Position numbers and translations under genes: made by a program
Notes under the pieces: model-generated
The model's database searches: none
What the model saw: the letters and a program-made list of their open reading frames with translations, nothing else
What the model was told of the DNA's origin: nothing
Shown here: one piece after another, positions 11,687 to 23,678 of the stretch
Layout of the letters: every line of letters begins with the position of its first letter
How positions within the stretch are numbered: the first letter of the stretch is position 1
Source: Elymus sibiricus
Taxonomy: Eukaryota > Streptophyta > Magnoliopsida > Poales > Poaceae
DNA length: 64,000 nt
Assembly: GCA_039707655.1 (NCBI GenBank)
Contig: CM077665.1
Coordinates: 440,385,531-440,449,530 of the forward strand
Reading direction: 5' to 3'

Positions 11687-12699
11687 TGTTGGAAATATGC
11701 CCTAGAGGCAATAATATTGTATTATTATATTTCATATTCCTAATTAAGAGTCTGTATTCTATGCTATAACTACTATGATTATGGAATATGTGATTCAGTA
11801 GAAAACTCATATGCACGTGTGAATGATAAATGGTAAATTAAGGTTCCTAGTCTTGGCTCTAAGACTAGCTCAAGTGTTGTTCGTGATCATGTTTTTGAAT
11901 CTTAGGATATTGTAAGTGTAACGATAGTCCTAAAACAACATTGAGAGTATGACGTTAGAAGAACGATCATATTGAATCAACCCAAACTTTCTTGTTATAC
12001 GTTGAGATAATATCATTTGTAATCAATTGTTATAACACGGAGTGTTAACATGTGTTTTGTGTTCCTTAGAACATGAGAGTATCATAGTCACTTCTTACCG
12101 TACGATGAGCTTTGGGGTTGCTCAAACATCATCTATAACTAGGTGATCATAATGGCAACTTACAGGTTCATCGGAAAGTTGACAAGGGATTGGATAGCTC
12201 GAGAATGGGATTTGCTCCTGCAACAATGTAGAAATATTCTTAGGGCCCTCTTGGTGTGATGGCATCTGTCAACGTCTGGCCAGACACAAGTGACTATGTC
12301 ACGAGGATGCCGAAACACATCAACGAGAAAGAAGAACAAAACCCGTAATGAGAATAATGGTATAATGAGCATGTGAATGGCTCAAGAGGATACCGATGAT
12401 TCTTCGATGACGATTATCTTTGGACGGTGAAGCGCTGCTGGATCATGAAGACTGCATGCTTGCAACCCAGTAAAGAGCCCGTGCTTTTGGTCTTCAATTC
12501 GAGGGATCGTTCGTGGGCGGTTTACGGGATTGTTCATCTATTGTTTGAGGGATTCCAAGTACAATATTCATCGTCGCGTTCTTCTTCCGCTGCAACTTGG
12601 TGACGGTAACGATCATGATCCCAATCATTATCGTATCTTCATAGTGTTCTTGGTTGATCGTAGGGCGATTTTTTTTGTTTTCTACTACGTTTTCTAACA
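11687..12699 (+). repeat. 3' LTR of copia E with large internal deletion
   Basis: Starts TGTTGGAAATATGCCC after the polypurine stretch AGTGCAAGTGGGAGAC and ends ..TTTCTAACA. It is 1013 bp against at least 1766 bp for the 5' LTR; the missing part is one block at about 12395, where the TATA-proximal and U3/R region of the other copy would lie. Confidence 0.87.
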
Positions 12700-12704
12700 A
12701 TATA

Positions 12705-13182
12705 TCCAATTGGATATATATGCTCATGATTTATTATTGTTGAAAATTATACCCAAGATAAATAAGTTGGGCGGTGAAACACTAAACTCACATCTTCCTT
12801 TTGTGACTAATGGAAACTGTTTATTCTAAAAATATGCTCATGAGTGCCAGCAATCATTACAAGACTATATGATAGTTGAGTATGTGAAGTTTGCTACGCA
12901 AAGCTCTTACATAGACTCTTCTAGAAAAATAAGAATAATTGTAATTATTTGATGACTAAGAACATAGTTTGTTGGGTTCCAAGAGAACTTATTTGTTACA
13001 CCTTAACAGGTGAATGGATTTCTACTTGATCATTAGAAGTTTTATGATAATGGTGTTAGTAAATATTTTGTGTTGTCATGTTTGTATTCTTTATTATCGA
13101 CACCTCTCTCTATAAACCCGTGGTCATGTTTACTGAGCTTGGTATTCGCTTGGGGACAAGAAGAGTCTAAGCTTGGGAGAGT
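12705..13182 (+). mobile_element. gypsy element D, 3' end of internal region
   Basis: AT-rich stretch ending GCTTGGGGACAAG..TCTAAGCTTGGGAGAGT directly before an LTR start TGATACG. This CTTGGGGACAAG and purine tract pairing is the usual 3' end of large Triticeae gypsy elements. No coding frame is recognisable. The rest of D lies to the left, beyond copia E and the window. Confidence 0.65.
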
Positions 13183-13871
13183 TGATACGACCATTTTGCA
13201 TCATTATTTACCACTATAATTTATCCTATTTCAATGATATATTTTAGATTATGATGCAATTCTAATTCATTTTCTCTCTTAAAATATAAGGAATACAAAG
13301 AGAGAGGGATTACCGGACAACTGTAATTATGGACCTAAAATGCAACAGAAGAAAAACCAATTCTCCGGAGCTCAATATGCAGTGTGGATTTTTGGAGAAT
13401 ATTTTGGAATATATGAAGAGCTATGGAGCCAGGATGGGCTAGAGGGGACCCACAAGGGCCCCATACACCTTGGTGGTGCACCCACCCTCTAGGGCGTGCC
13501 ATGTGGACATGTGGGGCCCTGGTGACTCATCTCCCGATGCCCCTTTGCTATAAATTCACATTTGCCCTAGAAAAAATCACAGAAAATCCTTGAGACATTC
13601 CATTGTTGTCTACAAGGTGGAACTTTGGTGGAGCACTTTTGCACTCCGGCGGACCGATTTGGCCGGGGAAACTTCCCTTTCGAAGGGGGAAATCGAAGCC
13701 TTCATCATCACCAATACTCCATTCATCATGGTGATCATCATCTTCATCAATATCTTCACTAGAACCATCTCATCTCTAAACCCTAGTTCTTCCTTTGTAT
13801 TCAATCTTTGTATCAAACTCAGATTGGTACCTAGGAGTACTTGTAGCTGTTGATTACATCTTGTAGTTGAA
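13183..13871 (+). repeat. gypsy D 3' LTR, first part
   Basis: Begins TGATACGACCATTTTGC. The core has a TATA-like CTATAAATTC (about 13547) and a leader-like CTAAACCCTAG. It stops abruptly where a truncated Angela-type LTR begins. The end of the same LTR is found on the far side of element F at 53152-53312, so the LTR is split by a 39-kb insertion. Confidence 0.72.
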
Positions 13872-14364
13872 TAGGCGTGGGAGGGGATGGTGGCTTGCCC
13901 TCCAAGCCCCTGGGGTCGTTGGTCAACGGGGGAGGAAGGAAATCCCTCATTTCCTTCCCCACCGATCGTTGTCCCCCTTTTTTTAGGGATCTTGATCTTA
14001 TCCTTTCGGGATATGATCCTATTCCTTTTAGGGGGGATCTTGCTGCGCCTAGACCAGGGGTGTGGGGACTTTCCCCAATACCCATATCCATGAGGGTCCT
14101 CCCATACAGGTGGGCCCCACTCTGGAACCTTATAGAACCTTCCTGGTACAATACCGAAAAATCCCGAACATTTTCCGGAACCCTGCATATGACTTCCCAT
14201 ATATAAATCTTTACCTCTAGACCATTTCGGAGCTCCTCGTGATGTCCGGGACTTTGAACAACATTCGGTTACCAATGCAATTATCCCAATACTACTCTAC
14301 CGTCATCGAACGCTAAACATGCGGACCCTACGGGTTTGAGAATCATGTAGACATGACCGAGACT
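13872..14364 (-). repeat. copia F 3' LTR, end part (truncated)
   Basis: Matches 51838-52330 of the 5' LTR of F. The last ~435 bp of the LTR (equivalent to 51403-51837) are missing at the junction with gypsy D. The piece ends in ..GACCGAGACT, the AGACT being the target site of gypsy A. A long frame here on either strand is GC-rich LTR sequence, not a gene. Confidence 0.85.
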
Positions 14365-15940
14365 TGACGTGGCTTGAGACTGCGTCGGTATTTCCCTAAA
14401 GAGGAAGGGATGATGCAGCACAGCGACGATAAGTATTTCCCTCAGTTATGAAACCAAGGTTATCGAACCAGTAGGAGGATCACCACCACCCAATAAGCAG
14501 CACCTGCACACAAACAACAAATACTTGCAACCCAACGCGAAAGTGAGGTTGTCAATCTCTCTACGGTAAAAAGATAGATTAGGTAGTGATAGATAGGAGA
14601 GATAGATCTCTCAGGAACACAAATAAAAAGAGTAAACATGCAACAATAAGTTTTTGGGTTTTTGGTTTTGTAGATCTCAAAATAAAGATTGCAAAAAGAT
14701 AGATCCGAAAGCAATATGTTGGAAAAGTAGACCCGGGGTTCGTAGGGTTCACTAGTGGCTTCTCTCATGAGTATAGCGCACGGTGGGTGAACAAATTACT
14801 GTTGGGAAATTGATAGAAAATCGAATAGTCATGACGATATCCAAGGTGATGATCATTATATAGGCATCACGTCCAAGATAGAAAGACCGACTCCTGCCTG
14901 CATCTACCTCTATTACTCCACACATCGACCGCTATCCAGCATGCATCTAGTGTATTAAGTTCATGGAAAAACGGAGTAATGCAATAAGAACGATGACATG
15001 ATGTAGACAAGATCTATTCACGTAGGAATAGTCCCCATCTTGTTATCCTTAATAGCAACGATACATGCGTGTCTTGCTGCCCCTTCTGTCACTGGGAAAG
15101 AACACCGCAAGATCGAACCCATCACAAAGCACCTCTTCCCATGGCAAGAAAAATCGATCTAGTCGGCCTAACTAAACCAAAGATTCGAAGAAGAAATACA
15201 ATGCTATAAGCAATCATGCATATAAGAGATCAAAGAAGACTCAAATAATATTCATGGATAGAAACTGATCATGAACTCAAAATTCATCGGATCCCAACAA
15301 ACACACCGAAAAAGTTTACATCAAATAGATCTCCAAGAGACCATTGTATTGAGAATCATAAGAGAGAGAGAGAAGAAGCCATCTAGCTACTGCCTACGGA
15401 CCCGTAGGTCTATGGTGGACTACTCACGCATCATCGGAGAGGCACCTATGAGGAAGATGAACCCCTCCGTGATGGTGTTTAGATTGGATCTCGCGGTTCT
15501 GGAACTTGCGGCGGCTGGAATTGTGTTTCGTCGACTCCCCTAGGGTTTTCCGAATATTTGAGAATATATAGGCATCAGGGGCGGGATGGAAGGGGGCCGA
15601 GGAGGGCAATACCCATCAGGGCGCGCCGGGGCCCCCCTGGCGCGCCCTGGTGGGTTGTGCTCTCCACAGCCCACCTCTCCGGCAGTTGTTTGGGCCACTG
15701 GGTGTCTTCTGGTCCAGAAAAAATCTCCAAAAAGTTTCGTCGCGATTGGACTCCATTTGGTATTGATTTTCTGCAAAGTAAAAAACAAGAAAAAACAGCA
15801 ACTGGCACTTTGGCACTATGTCAATAGGTTAGTCCCAGAAAATGATATAAAGTTGTTATAAAATGATTGTAAAACATCCAAGAATGATAATATAACAGCA
15901 TGGAACAAGCAAAAATTATAGATACGTTGGAGACGTATCA
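14365..15940 (-). repeat. gypsy A 3' LTR
   Basis: 1576 bp; on the minus strand begins TGATACGTCTCCAACG and ends ..CCACGTCA. It differs from the right LTR at many scattered single bases (more than a dozen in the first 350 bp), so the insertion is not very recent. Confidence 0.9.
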
Positions 15941-18352
15941 GCATCCCCAAGCTTAATTCCTACTCGTCCTCGAGTAGGTAAATGATAAAAACAGAATTTT
16001 TGATGTGGAATGCTGCCTAACATGTTCATCATATTCTTTTCGTTTGTATAGCATGGACATTTGGACTTATAATGATTCAAAGCAATAGTCTAGTTTTAAC
16101 ATAATGACTTCAATACTCAAGCATGTTAACAAGCAACCATGTCTTTCAAAATATCAACACTAAAGAAAGTTATCCCTAGCCCATCATGCTCAATCATTGA
16201 TCCATTCATGAAACACACTCAAATATTAGCTATGCCCAATGCTCAAGTACGATCATAGTGCCCCCTAGTTGGTGCTTATAAGAGAAGATGGAGACTCAAA
16301 GCAAAAATAAAAATTGCATAAAGTAAATAAATAGGCCCTTCACAGAGGGAAGTAGGGATTTGTAGAGGTGCCAGAGCTCAAGGTTTTTAAATTGAGAGAG
16401 AAAAATATTTTGGGTGGCATGCTTTTCCTGTCAACGAAAACGACAAAGTAGCTCACAATACTTTTCATGCTAGATATATCATAGGCGGTTCCCAAACAGA
16501 AAATAAAGTTTATTCCTTTTTCCACCAAACTTTCACTTTCCATGGCGGGCCGTATCCACGGTTGCCTTCCATACCAACATTTTCCAAGGAATTTATTATT
16601 TGACAACATAAAGTAAATATTTTTTTTCTTTTTCATTTCGAGAATGGGCATCCCTATTACCGCCGCACTCTCGTGCAATGACAAGTGAATAAACACTCAT
16701 CTTGAGAATAACACATCTAGCATGGAAAAATATTGGACACTCCCCACCATTTCATGAGCGATACGGGCACATACAAATTTGCTTGGAATGGCATGGAAAT
16801 ACCGCATATAGGTAGGTATGGTGGACTCATAAAGCAAAACTTGGTTTAAGGATTTTGGATGCACAAGTAGTATTTCTACTTAGTACAAATGAAGGCTAGC
16901 AAATAGATTGGGAAGCAACCAAACCAAGAAATGAAAAATCACATAAGTGAGCATTGAACATGACTAACATCGAATCATGCACCACAAGTAGGATGTAACT
17001 TCATTGCATAACTATTGACTTTCGTGCATGCATAGGGAATCACAAACCTTAACACCAATATTCCTACTAGGCATAATTACTCACTAACATGACTCACATA
17101 TTACTATCATCATGTTTCAAAACTATTACAAGGAATCAAGTTTAATTTGTCCAATGATCTTCATGAAAGTTTTTATTATATCCTCCTTGGATATCTATCG
17201 CTTTGGGACTAGTTTCATATATTTCCATTGCTTTTTGGCAAGCTCAAACAAATTTAAGTGAAGCACATGAGCATAAAGATTTCATCTCTCAAATAGGTAT
17301 AAGTGAAGCATGAGAGGATTTCTTCAAAATTTATCTACTCTTGAATTAATCTAAGTGAAGCATGAGAGTATTTCTACAAAAGTTTCCAAGCACATCGTGC
17401 TCAAAAGATATAAGTGAAGCACTAGAGCAATTATATAGCTCAAAAAGTTTAAGTGAAGCACATAGAGCAATTCTAACAAATCATAGCATGATTTTGGCTT
17501 TCTCAAATAGGTGTGTACAGCAAGGATACAAAGGGAAAACTAACAAACAAAGCAAGCAAAGATACAAGACGCTCCAAGCAAAACACATGATATGTGACGA
17601 ATAAAAATATAGCTCCAAGTAAAATACCGATGGTCCCCAAGATTAGGCTTTTATCACTCCTTATTCCTTCATCCATCGTGATCTCACCCAAAACTTGAAA
17701 ACTTCAATCACACAAAACTCAACAAAATCTTCGTGAGATCCGTTAGTATAATAAAGCAAATCACTACTTTAGGTGCTGTTGCAAACCCATTCAAATTTTA
17801 TAATTGCATTATACCTACTGTATTTTAACTTTACCATGGCTTATACCCCCCAATACAAGCCATAGATTCATCAAAACAAGCACACAATGCAACGAAAACA
17901 CAATCTGTCTTAAACAGAACAGTCTGTAGTAATCTGTACTCTAACCATATTTCTGTAACTCTAAAAATTCTAAAAAATTAGGAAAACGTAAGGAATTTGT
18001 ATAGAAACACTGTGTTAAAATTTCAGCTCAAGATCACGTTCCAAAAAAAATGAAAATTCATATACTGGACGCAAAGTTTCTGTTCCAGATTCAGCATCAC
18101 TTCTACTCATCCTATGAATCATCCTAACGGTTCTACTTGGCACAAACACTAAATAAACCATAAAAACACAATCATAACAGAGGCATAATTGTGTCAACAC
18201 ACAAAAACAGAAAGGAAAAAATCAAAAATTTATTTATTCATTGGGTTGCCTCCCAACAAGCGCTATCGTTTTACGCCCCTAGCTAGGCATAATGGATAGA
18301 CTCAAGTATTGTCATCTTTGGTTTTGGATACATAGGATGCCCTCATGATTGA
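15941..18352 (-). other. gypsy A 3' noncoding region with TAAGTGAAGCA repeats
   Basis: No coding frame of note in 2.4 kb. Next to the LTR is the purine tract (minus strand GCTTGGGGATGC) and a CTCGAGGACGAG palindrome-like motif. Five copies of TAAGTGAAGCA occur at 17255, 17300, 17352, 17411 and 17450, spaced 39-59 bp. A block TTGGGTTGCCTCCCAACAAG occurs at 18241-18260. The same motifs recur in gypsy C, so they belong to the family. Confidence 0.75.
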
Positions 18353-18433
18353 TTAATATGGTGGCTTAATTCTTGTTCTAGGGAAGTGTTCCATACCCTT
18401 TCTCAAGGGAAATTGAAAACGAATATTGCCTTC

Positions 18434-19833
18434 TGATAACCCACAAGTATAGGGGATCGCAACAGTTTTCGAGGGTAGAGTATTCAACCCAAATTTATTG
18501 ATTCGACACAAGGGGAGCCAAAGAATATTCTCGAGTATTAGCAGCTGAGTTGTCAATTCAACCACACCTGAAAGACTTAATATCTATAGCAAAGTATTTA
18601 GTAGCAAAGTAGTATGGAAGTAACAGTAATGGTGGCAAAAGTAACAGTAGCGGTTTTGTAGCAATCGTAACAGTGGCAACGGAAAAGTAACTTAGCAAAG
18701 ATCAATATGTGAAAAGCTCGTAGGTAATGGATCAGTGATGGATAATTATGTCGGATAGCATTCATCATGCAACGGTTATAACATAGGGTGACACAGAACT
18801 AGCTCCAATTCATCAATATAATGTAGGCATGTATTCCATATATAGTCATACGTGCTTATGGAAAAGAACTTGCATGACATCTTTTGTCCTACCCTCCCGT
18901 GGCAGCGGGGTCCTAATGGAAACTAAGGGATATTAAGGCCTCTTTTTAATAGAGAACCGGACCAAAGCATTAGCACTTAGTGAATACATGAACTCCTCAA
19001 ACTACGGTAATCACCGGAAAGAATCCCAGTTATTGTCACCCTGGGGGATGCGGATCATAACTCGTAATAGGTGTCTACAACTTGCAAGATAGGATCAAGA
19101 ACATATATATTCATGAAAACATAATAGGTTCAGATCTGAAATCATGGCACTCGGGCCCTAGTGACAAGCATTAAGCATAGCAAAGTCATAGAAACATCAA
19201 TCTCAGTACATAGTGGATACTAGGAATCAAACCCTAACAAAACTAACTCGATTACATGGTAAATCTCATCCAACCCATCACCGTCCAGCAAGCCTATGAT
19301 GGGATTACTCACAAACAGCGGAGAGCATCATGAAATTGGTGATGAAGGATGGTTGGTGATGACGACGGCGTTGATTTCCCCTCTCCGGAGCCCAAAACGG
19401 ACCCCAGATCTGCCCTCCCGAGGAAGAACAGGAGGTGGCGGCGGCTCCGTATCGTGAAACATGATGAACTCTTCTCCTTTATTTTTTTCTCCCTGAATAG
19501 GGTTATATGGAGTTGGAGTTGAGGTCGGAGGAGTTGCAGGGGGCCCACAAGTCACCTGGGCGCGCCCTAGGGGGGGCGCGCCCCCCCTGGCTTGTGGCCA
19601 ATGGGTGGACCCCCTCCGGTGGATTCTTTCGCCAGTATTTTTATTAATTCCAAAAATATTCTCCGTAAATTTTCAGGTCAATCCGAGAACTTTTATTTCT
19701 GCACAAAAATAACACCAAGGCAATTCTGCTGAAAACACCGTCAGTCCGGGTTAGTTCCATTCAAATCATGCAAATTAGAGTCCAAAACAAGGGCAAAAGA
19801 GTTTGGAAAAGTAGATACGATGGAGACGTATCA
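18434..19833 (-). repeat. gypsy B 3' LTR
   Basis: 1400 bp. On the minus strand it starts TGATACGTCTCCATCG and ends CTTGTGGGTTATCA. It differs from the 5' LTR at some twenty positions by eye. The frames on either strand inside it are not genes. Confidence 0.92.
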
Positions 19834-21882
19834 ACTCCCCCAAGCTTAACCCATTGCTTGTCCTCAAGCAATTCAGTTGACAAACTGAAAGTGACAAAGA
19901 AAAACTTTTACAAACTCTGTTTGATCTTGTTGTTGTAAATATGCCTAACTGATGTTCAGGTTTTCAGCAAAGATTATAGACTAACCACATTCACAATAAC
20001 ATTTTGGTCTCACATTTACTCATATCAATGGCATAATCAACTAGCGAGCAATAATAAAAAATCTCGGATGACAACAATTTTATCAAAACAATCATGATAC
20101 AATATGATATAATGGTATCTCGCTAGCCCTTTCTGAGACCGCAAAACATAAATGTAGAGCACCTCTGAAGAACAAGGACTGACTAGACATTGTAATTCAT
20201 GGTAAAAGAGATCCAGTCACAGTCATACTCAATATAAATTAATAACAAAGCATACAAATGACGGTGGTGCTCTCTAACCGGTGCTTTTTATAAGAGGAGG
20301 ATGACTCAACAGTAAAGTCAAATAGATAGGCCCTTCGCAGAGGGAAGCATTGATTTACAAAGGTGCTAGAGCTCGAGCTTTTAAAACAGGGATGAATAAT
20401 AATTTTGGGCGGTATGCTTTCATTCTCAACATAACAACCGAGAGATCTCGGTATCTTCCATGCTAGATACATTATAGGCGGTTCCCAAACAGAATGGTAA
20501 AGTTTTTACTCCCCCTCCACCAATCAATCACACTCCACGGCGAGCCGAATCCACGGGTACCGTCCATACAAACAACAATCCTGGGGGAGTTTTGTTTCAT
20601 TATATTTTGATTTGATTTTTGAGCATGGAACTGGGCATCCCGAATACCAGCCACTTTCTCATGAATGATAGTGAATCAACACATATCGTGAGAATAACCC
20701 ACCTAGCATGGAAGATACTGACAGCCCCTAGTCACTATATGAGCGATTCGGGCATACAAAACAGAATATTATTTGAAGGTTTAGAGTTTGGCACATGTAA
20801 ATTTACTTAGAACGGCAGGTAAATACCGCATATAGGTAGGTATGGTGGACTCATATGGAACAACCTTGGGTTTATGGAAGTGGATGCACAAGCAGTATTC
20901 CCGCTTAGTACAGGTGAAGGCTAGCAAGAGACTGGGAAGCGACCGCCTAGAGAGCGACAACAGTCATAAACATGCATTGAGATTAACCAACATTGAATGC
21001 AAGCATGTGTAGGATATAAATCACCATGAATATAAACATCGTGGAGGCTATGTTGATTTTGTTTCAACTACATGCGTGAACATGTGCCAAGTCAAGCCAC
21101 TTCAATCATTCAGAGGAGGATACCATTCTATCATACTACATCACAACCATTTTAAAAAGCATGTTGGCACTCAAGACAAACCCTTATACACTTTTAGCTA
21201 ATTAAGCATGGCATGAGTAACTATAATCTCTAATTGTCATTGCAAACATGTTTCATCCATAATGAGCTGAATTCAGAACGATGAGCTAATCATATTTACA
21301 AAAACAAAATAGGTCGAGTTCATACCAGCTTTTCTCCATCTCAATCACTTCATCATATATCGTCATTATTGCCTTTCACTTGCACGACCGAACGGTGTAA
21401 ATAATAATAAGAGTGCACGTGAATTGGACTAAGCTGGAATCTGCAAACAATAACTCAGAGGAGAAGGCAGGGTAATATGGGCTCTCTGTAAGATAAACAA
21501 TAATGCATATGAGAGCCACTCAACATTTTCATTGTGGTCTTCTCCTTGCGACCCAAAGAAAAGAAATTTCAAAACAAGAACGAGAAAAACTATTTACACG
21601 GGAAAGCTCCCAACAAGCAAAAGAAGAACGAGAAATCTTTTTGGGTTTTCTTTTAATGCTACAACTAAACAAACTAGGAGGTAAAGCTAGAACTAATTTT
21701 TTTGGATTTTTCTCGAGGTTAATTAAGCACACAAGAATAAAGCGGAAAAAAGAAATAAAATACCATGGATGATTCAATGAAAAAGTATAAGCACCGACTA
21801 CTAAGATGAGTGTGTGAACATGAATGTAATGTCGGTGAGAAATACGTACTCCCCCAAGCTTAGGCTTTTGGCCTAAGTTGGT
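19834..21882 (-). other. gypsy B 3' noncoding region
   Basis: No supported gene in 2 kb. It starts beside the LTR with the purine tract (minus strand GCTTGGGGGAGT) and the GCTTGAGGACAAGC motif, and ends at 21850-21880 with another CCCCCAAGCTTAGG block. Parts (for example GGTAGGTATGGTGGACTCATA near 20833) recur in A, again showing relatedness. Confidence 0.7.
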
Positions 21883-22908
21883 CTAGGGCCATGGCTGGCC
21901 CGGATAATATCCAAAGTCATAGTTGGGGTTGTACTGGGCTGCGGCGGCTACCGCCTGAACGGCTGCAGCGCGGAGGCGAGCGGCTTCCGCCTCTCTCTCG
22001 TACTCGTTTGCCTCCTCTCTGGTTATAAAGTGTCTCCGTTTTTCCTGAAAGTTAAAGAAGGCAGGAGCAGGAAGGGTAATATGGACAGCACGCTGTCTAT
22101 CAAAAATTAGTCGGTACAGGAAGGACTGTTCGTTCCTCTCAAGAAACTGGTAGCGCACCATAGCCTCATAATCAAGAAAAGCAGGTGGTAACTCAATATC
22201 ATTCCCCCTTATGGGTACCCCAAGATAATTAGCTACACGGGTGGCATAAATCCCGCCAAAGAAATCTCCATCCTTAGCATTTTTATGTAGTCTCCTAGCA
22301 ATAATAGCCCCCAAGTTATATCGTCTATCACCCATTACCGCACTCTTAAGAATACTAAGATCAGGTACGCAAAGGTGGCTATGATCATGTTTACCATTAA
22401 TACATCTACCTATGAAGAGAGCAAAATAATGTATAGCAGGAAAGTGAATGCTCCCCGAGGTAGCCTGTGTAATGTTTCTAGTTTCTCCCACAGTGATGCT
22501 AACAAGAAAATCACCATATTCAATTTTGTGAGGATCACTATAGCTGCCGCATTGTGGAATTTTGCATGCACGGTTAAAATCTTCTAGGTCCATTGTATAA
22601 GATTCATCATAAAGATTTAATAGAATAGAATGCGTATTACGCCTGGATGAAAATTCAAACCTCCGCACGAAGGAATTAGTGAGTTGATAATATTGCTTGC
22701 ATTGGTCTGAAACGAAATCTTCAAGGCCAGCATTTTGTATGTACGCGTAAAATTCTTCTTTGAAACCGGCATGAACCATGAATTGATCCGACGGCCATTC
22801 ACAAGGCCGCACTTGAGCTTCCCTCGGTGGTTCAAAGTCGGGCTCACGTATCGCGAGTCTCGGGGCCTTCTTGCTCGAGGAACCACCTTGGTATATTCTC
22901 CTCAACAT
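21883..22908 (-). CDS. 341-residue extra protein of gypsy B (Athila ORF1-like?)
   Basis: Intact 341-residue frame downstream of gag-protease, in the place where some plant gypsy elements carry an env-like gene. The protein starts M-L-R-R-I-Y-Q-G-G, has a globular middle rich in aromatic and charged residues (FVRRFEFSS, FNRACKIPQCG, FPAIHYFALFIGRCI, GAIIARRLHKNA), and an Ala-rich coiled end finishing N-Y-D-F-G-Y-Y-P-G-Q-P-W-P. The middle reminds me of the Athila ORF1 / plant-mobile-domain type protein; I am not sure. There is no signal peptide or clear membrane segment, so an envelope role is not supported. Preserved reading frame suggests either recent insertion or selection during amplification. 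Confidence 0.65.
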   Translation of the reverse strand: MLRRIYQGGSSSKKAPRLAIREPDFEPPREAQVRPCEWPSDQFMVHAGFKEEFYAYIQNAGLEDFVSDQCKQYYQLTNSFVRRFEFSSRRNTHSILLNLYDESYTMDLEDFNRACKIPQCGSYSDPHKIEYGDFLVSITVGETRNITQATSGSIHFPAIHYFALFIGRCINGKHDHSHLCVPDLSILKSAVMGDRRYNLGAIIARRLHKNAKDGDFFGGIYATRVANYLGVPIRGNDIELPPAFLDYEAMVRYQFLERNEQSFLYRLIFDRQRAVHITLPAPAFFNFQEKRRHFITREEANEYEREAEAARLRAAAVQAVAAAAQYNPNYDFGYYPGQPWP

Positions 22909-23500
22909 CTTTCTTTCTCTGAAAAATTTCTGAATTTTTTAGTGACTCACAATAAAGGTGAACAAAACTCAACAAAACTTATACCAACTACTCCCACAAG
23001 TGCCTAGAAGCTATATCATGCATCAAAACTACTTGGGACCATACAAATTTGACATGAAAGCTCAAGAACAAGGTCACCACAGCAGCAAAAATTTGCAATA
23101 TATAAAGCACTAGAACAAAAACTAACTGGACCATTGGAGGAGTCACATACCGAAGAACAATCCCCCAAAACAGTTTTGCAAATGGAGCTTTGCACAAGGA
23201 GATCGAAAATAGCAGCAAAATGAGCTAGAACACGGGCTTGAGCAATGGTGGGATTTTTTCTGGAGGAAGACGAAGTGGATGGGTGCTGGAATAAGTGAGG
23301 GGGGCCTACGTGGAACCCACAAGCCAGGGGGGCGCGCCCTGTAGGCTTGTGGCCCACTGGTGCAGCCCCCTGATGCGTTCTCAGTGCCAGAAATTCTTAA
23401 ATATTCCAGAAAAAATCATACTACATTTTCAGGGCATTTGGAGAACTTTTATTTTCAGGTCATTTTTTATTGCACGGATAATTCAGAAAATAGAAGTATA
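22909..23500 (-). promoter_or_regulatory. promoter-like spacer upstream of the 341-residue frame
   Basis: Read on the minus strand this segment looks like a compressed LTR/promoter. There is a TATA-like ATATTTAAG at about 23393-23402. A GC-rich GGGCGCGCCCCCC and GGCTTGTGG block follows, resembling the U3 part of the surrounding LTRs. After it comes a pyrimidine-rich TTCGTCTTCCTCC start-like stretch and a 400-base untranslated leader ending at the ATG. It may drive separate expression of the downstream frame. This is inference from composition and layout only. Confidence 0.45.
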
Positions 23501-23678
23501 ATAGTATTTTTGCTTTATTTAATCTAAATAACAGAAAGTAAAAGTTGGGTACAGGAGGTTGTGCTTTCTAAATTCATCCATCTTATGCTCATCAAAAAGA
23601 ATCCATCAATAAGGTTGATCAAGTCTTATTGACAAACTTTTTTCGAATGACACGGAACCGGAGAATTTTCGAATAACA

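Larger units (their letters stand above)
5568..12699 (+). mobile_element. copia element E, decayed, plus strand
   Basis: A copia element of the same broad group as Angela, with 5' LTR (5568-7333, first ~30 bp cut off by MULE1), Met-tRNA primer site, gag and pol remnants, polypurine tract and 3' LTR (11687-12699). The coding part is full of stops and frameshifts and much shorter than in intact relatives. The base after the 3' LTR begins the likely target copy ATATA (12700-12704); its partner is out of view. Confidence 0.85.

Noticed and set aside
13610..14275. 221-residue minus-strand frame
   Set aside because: It crosses the junction of the gypsy D LTR and the copia F LTR; the composition is that of GC-rich LTR sequence and no domain is visible.
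15540..15861. Several overlapping frames on both strands, repeated at 31297-31617
   Set aside because: They are inside the two LTRs of gypsy A; their repetition reflects the LTR pair, not a gene family.
17255..17460. CRISPR-like spaced repeat
   Set aside because: Plant DNA inside a retrotransposon; 11-mers with irregular spacing and no associated genes.
22735..23007. Plus-strand 90-residue frame and similar small frames around 21503-21777
   Set aside because: Antisense to, or beside, the gypsy B 341-residue frame; no independent support.
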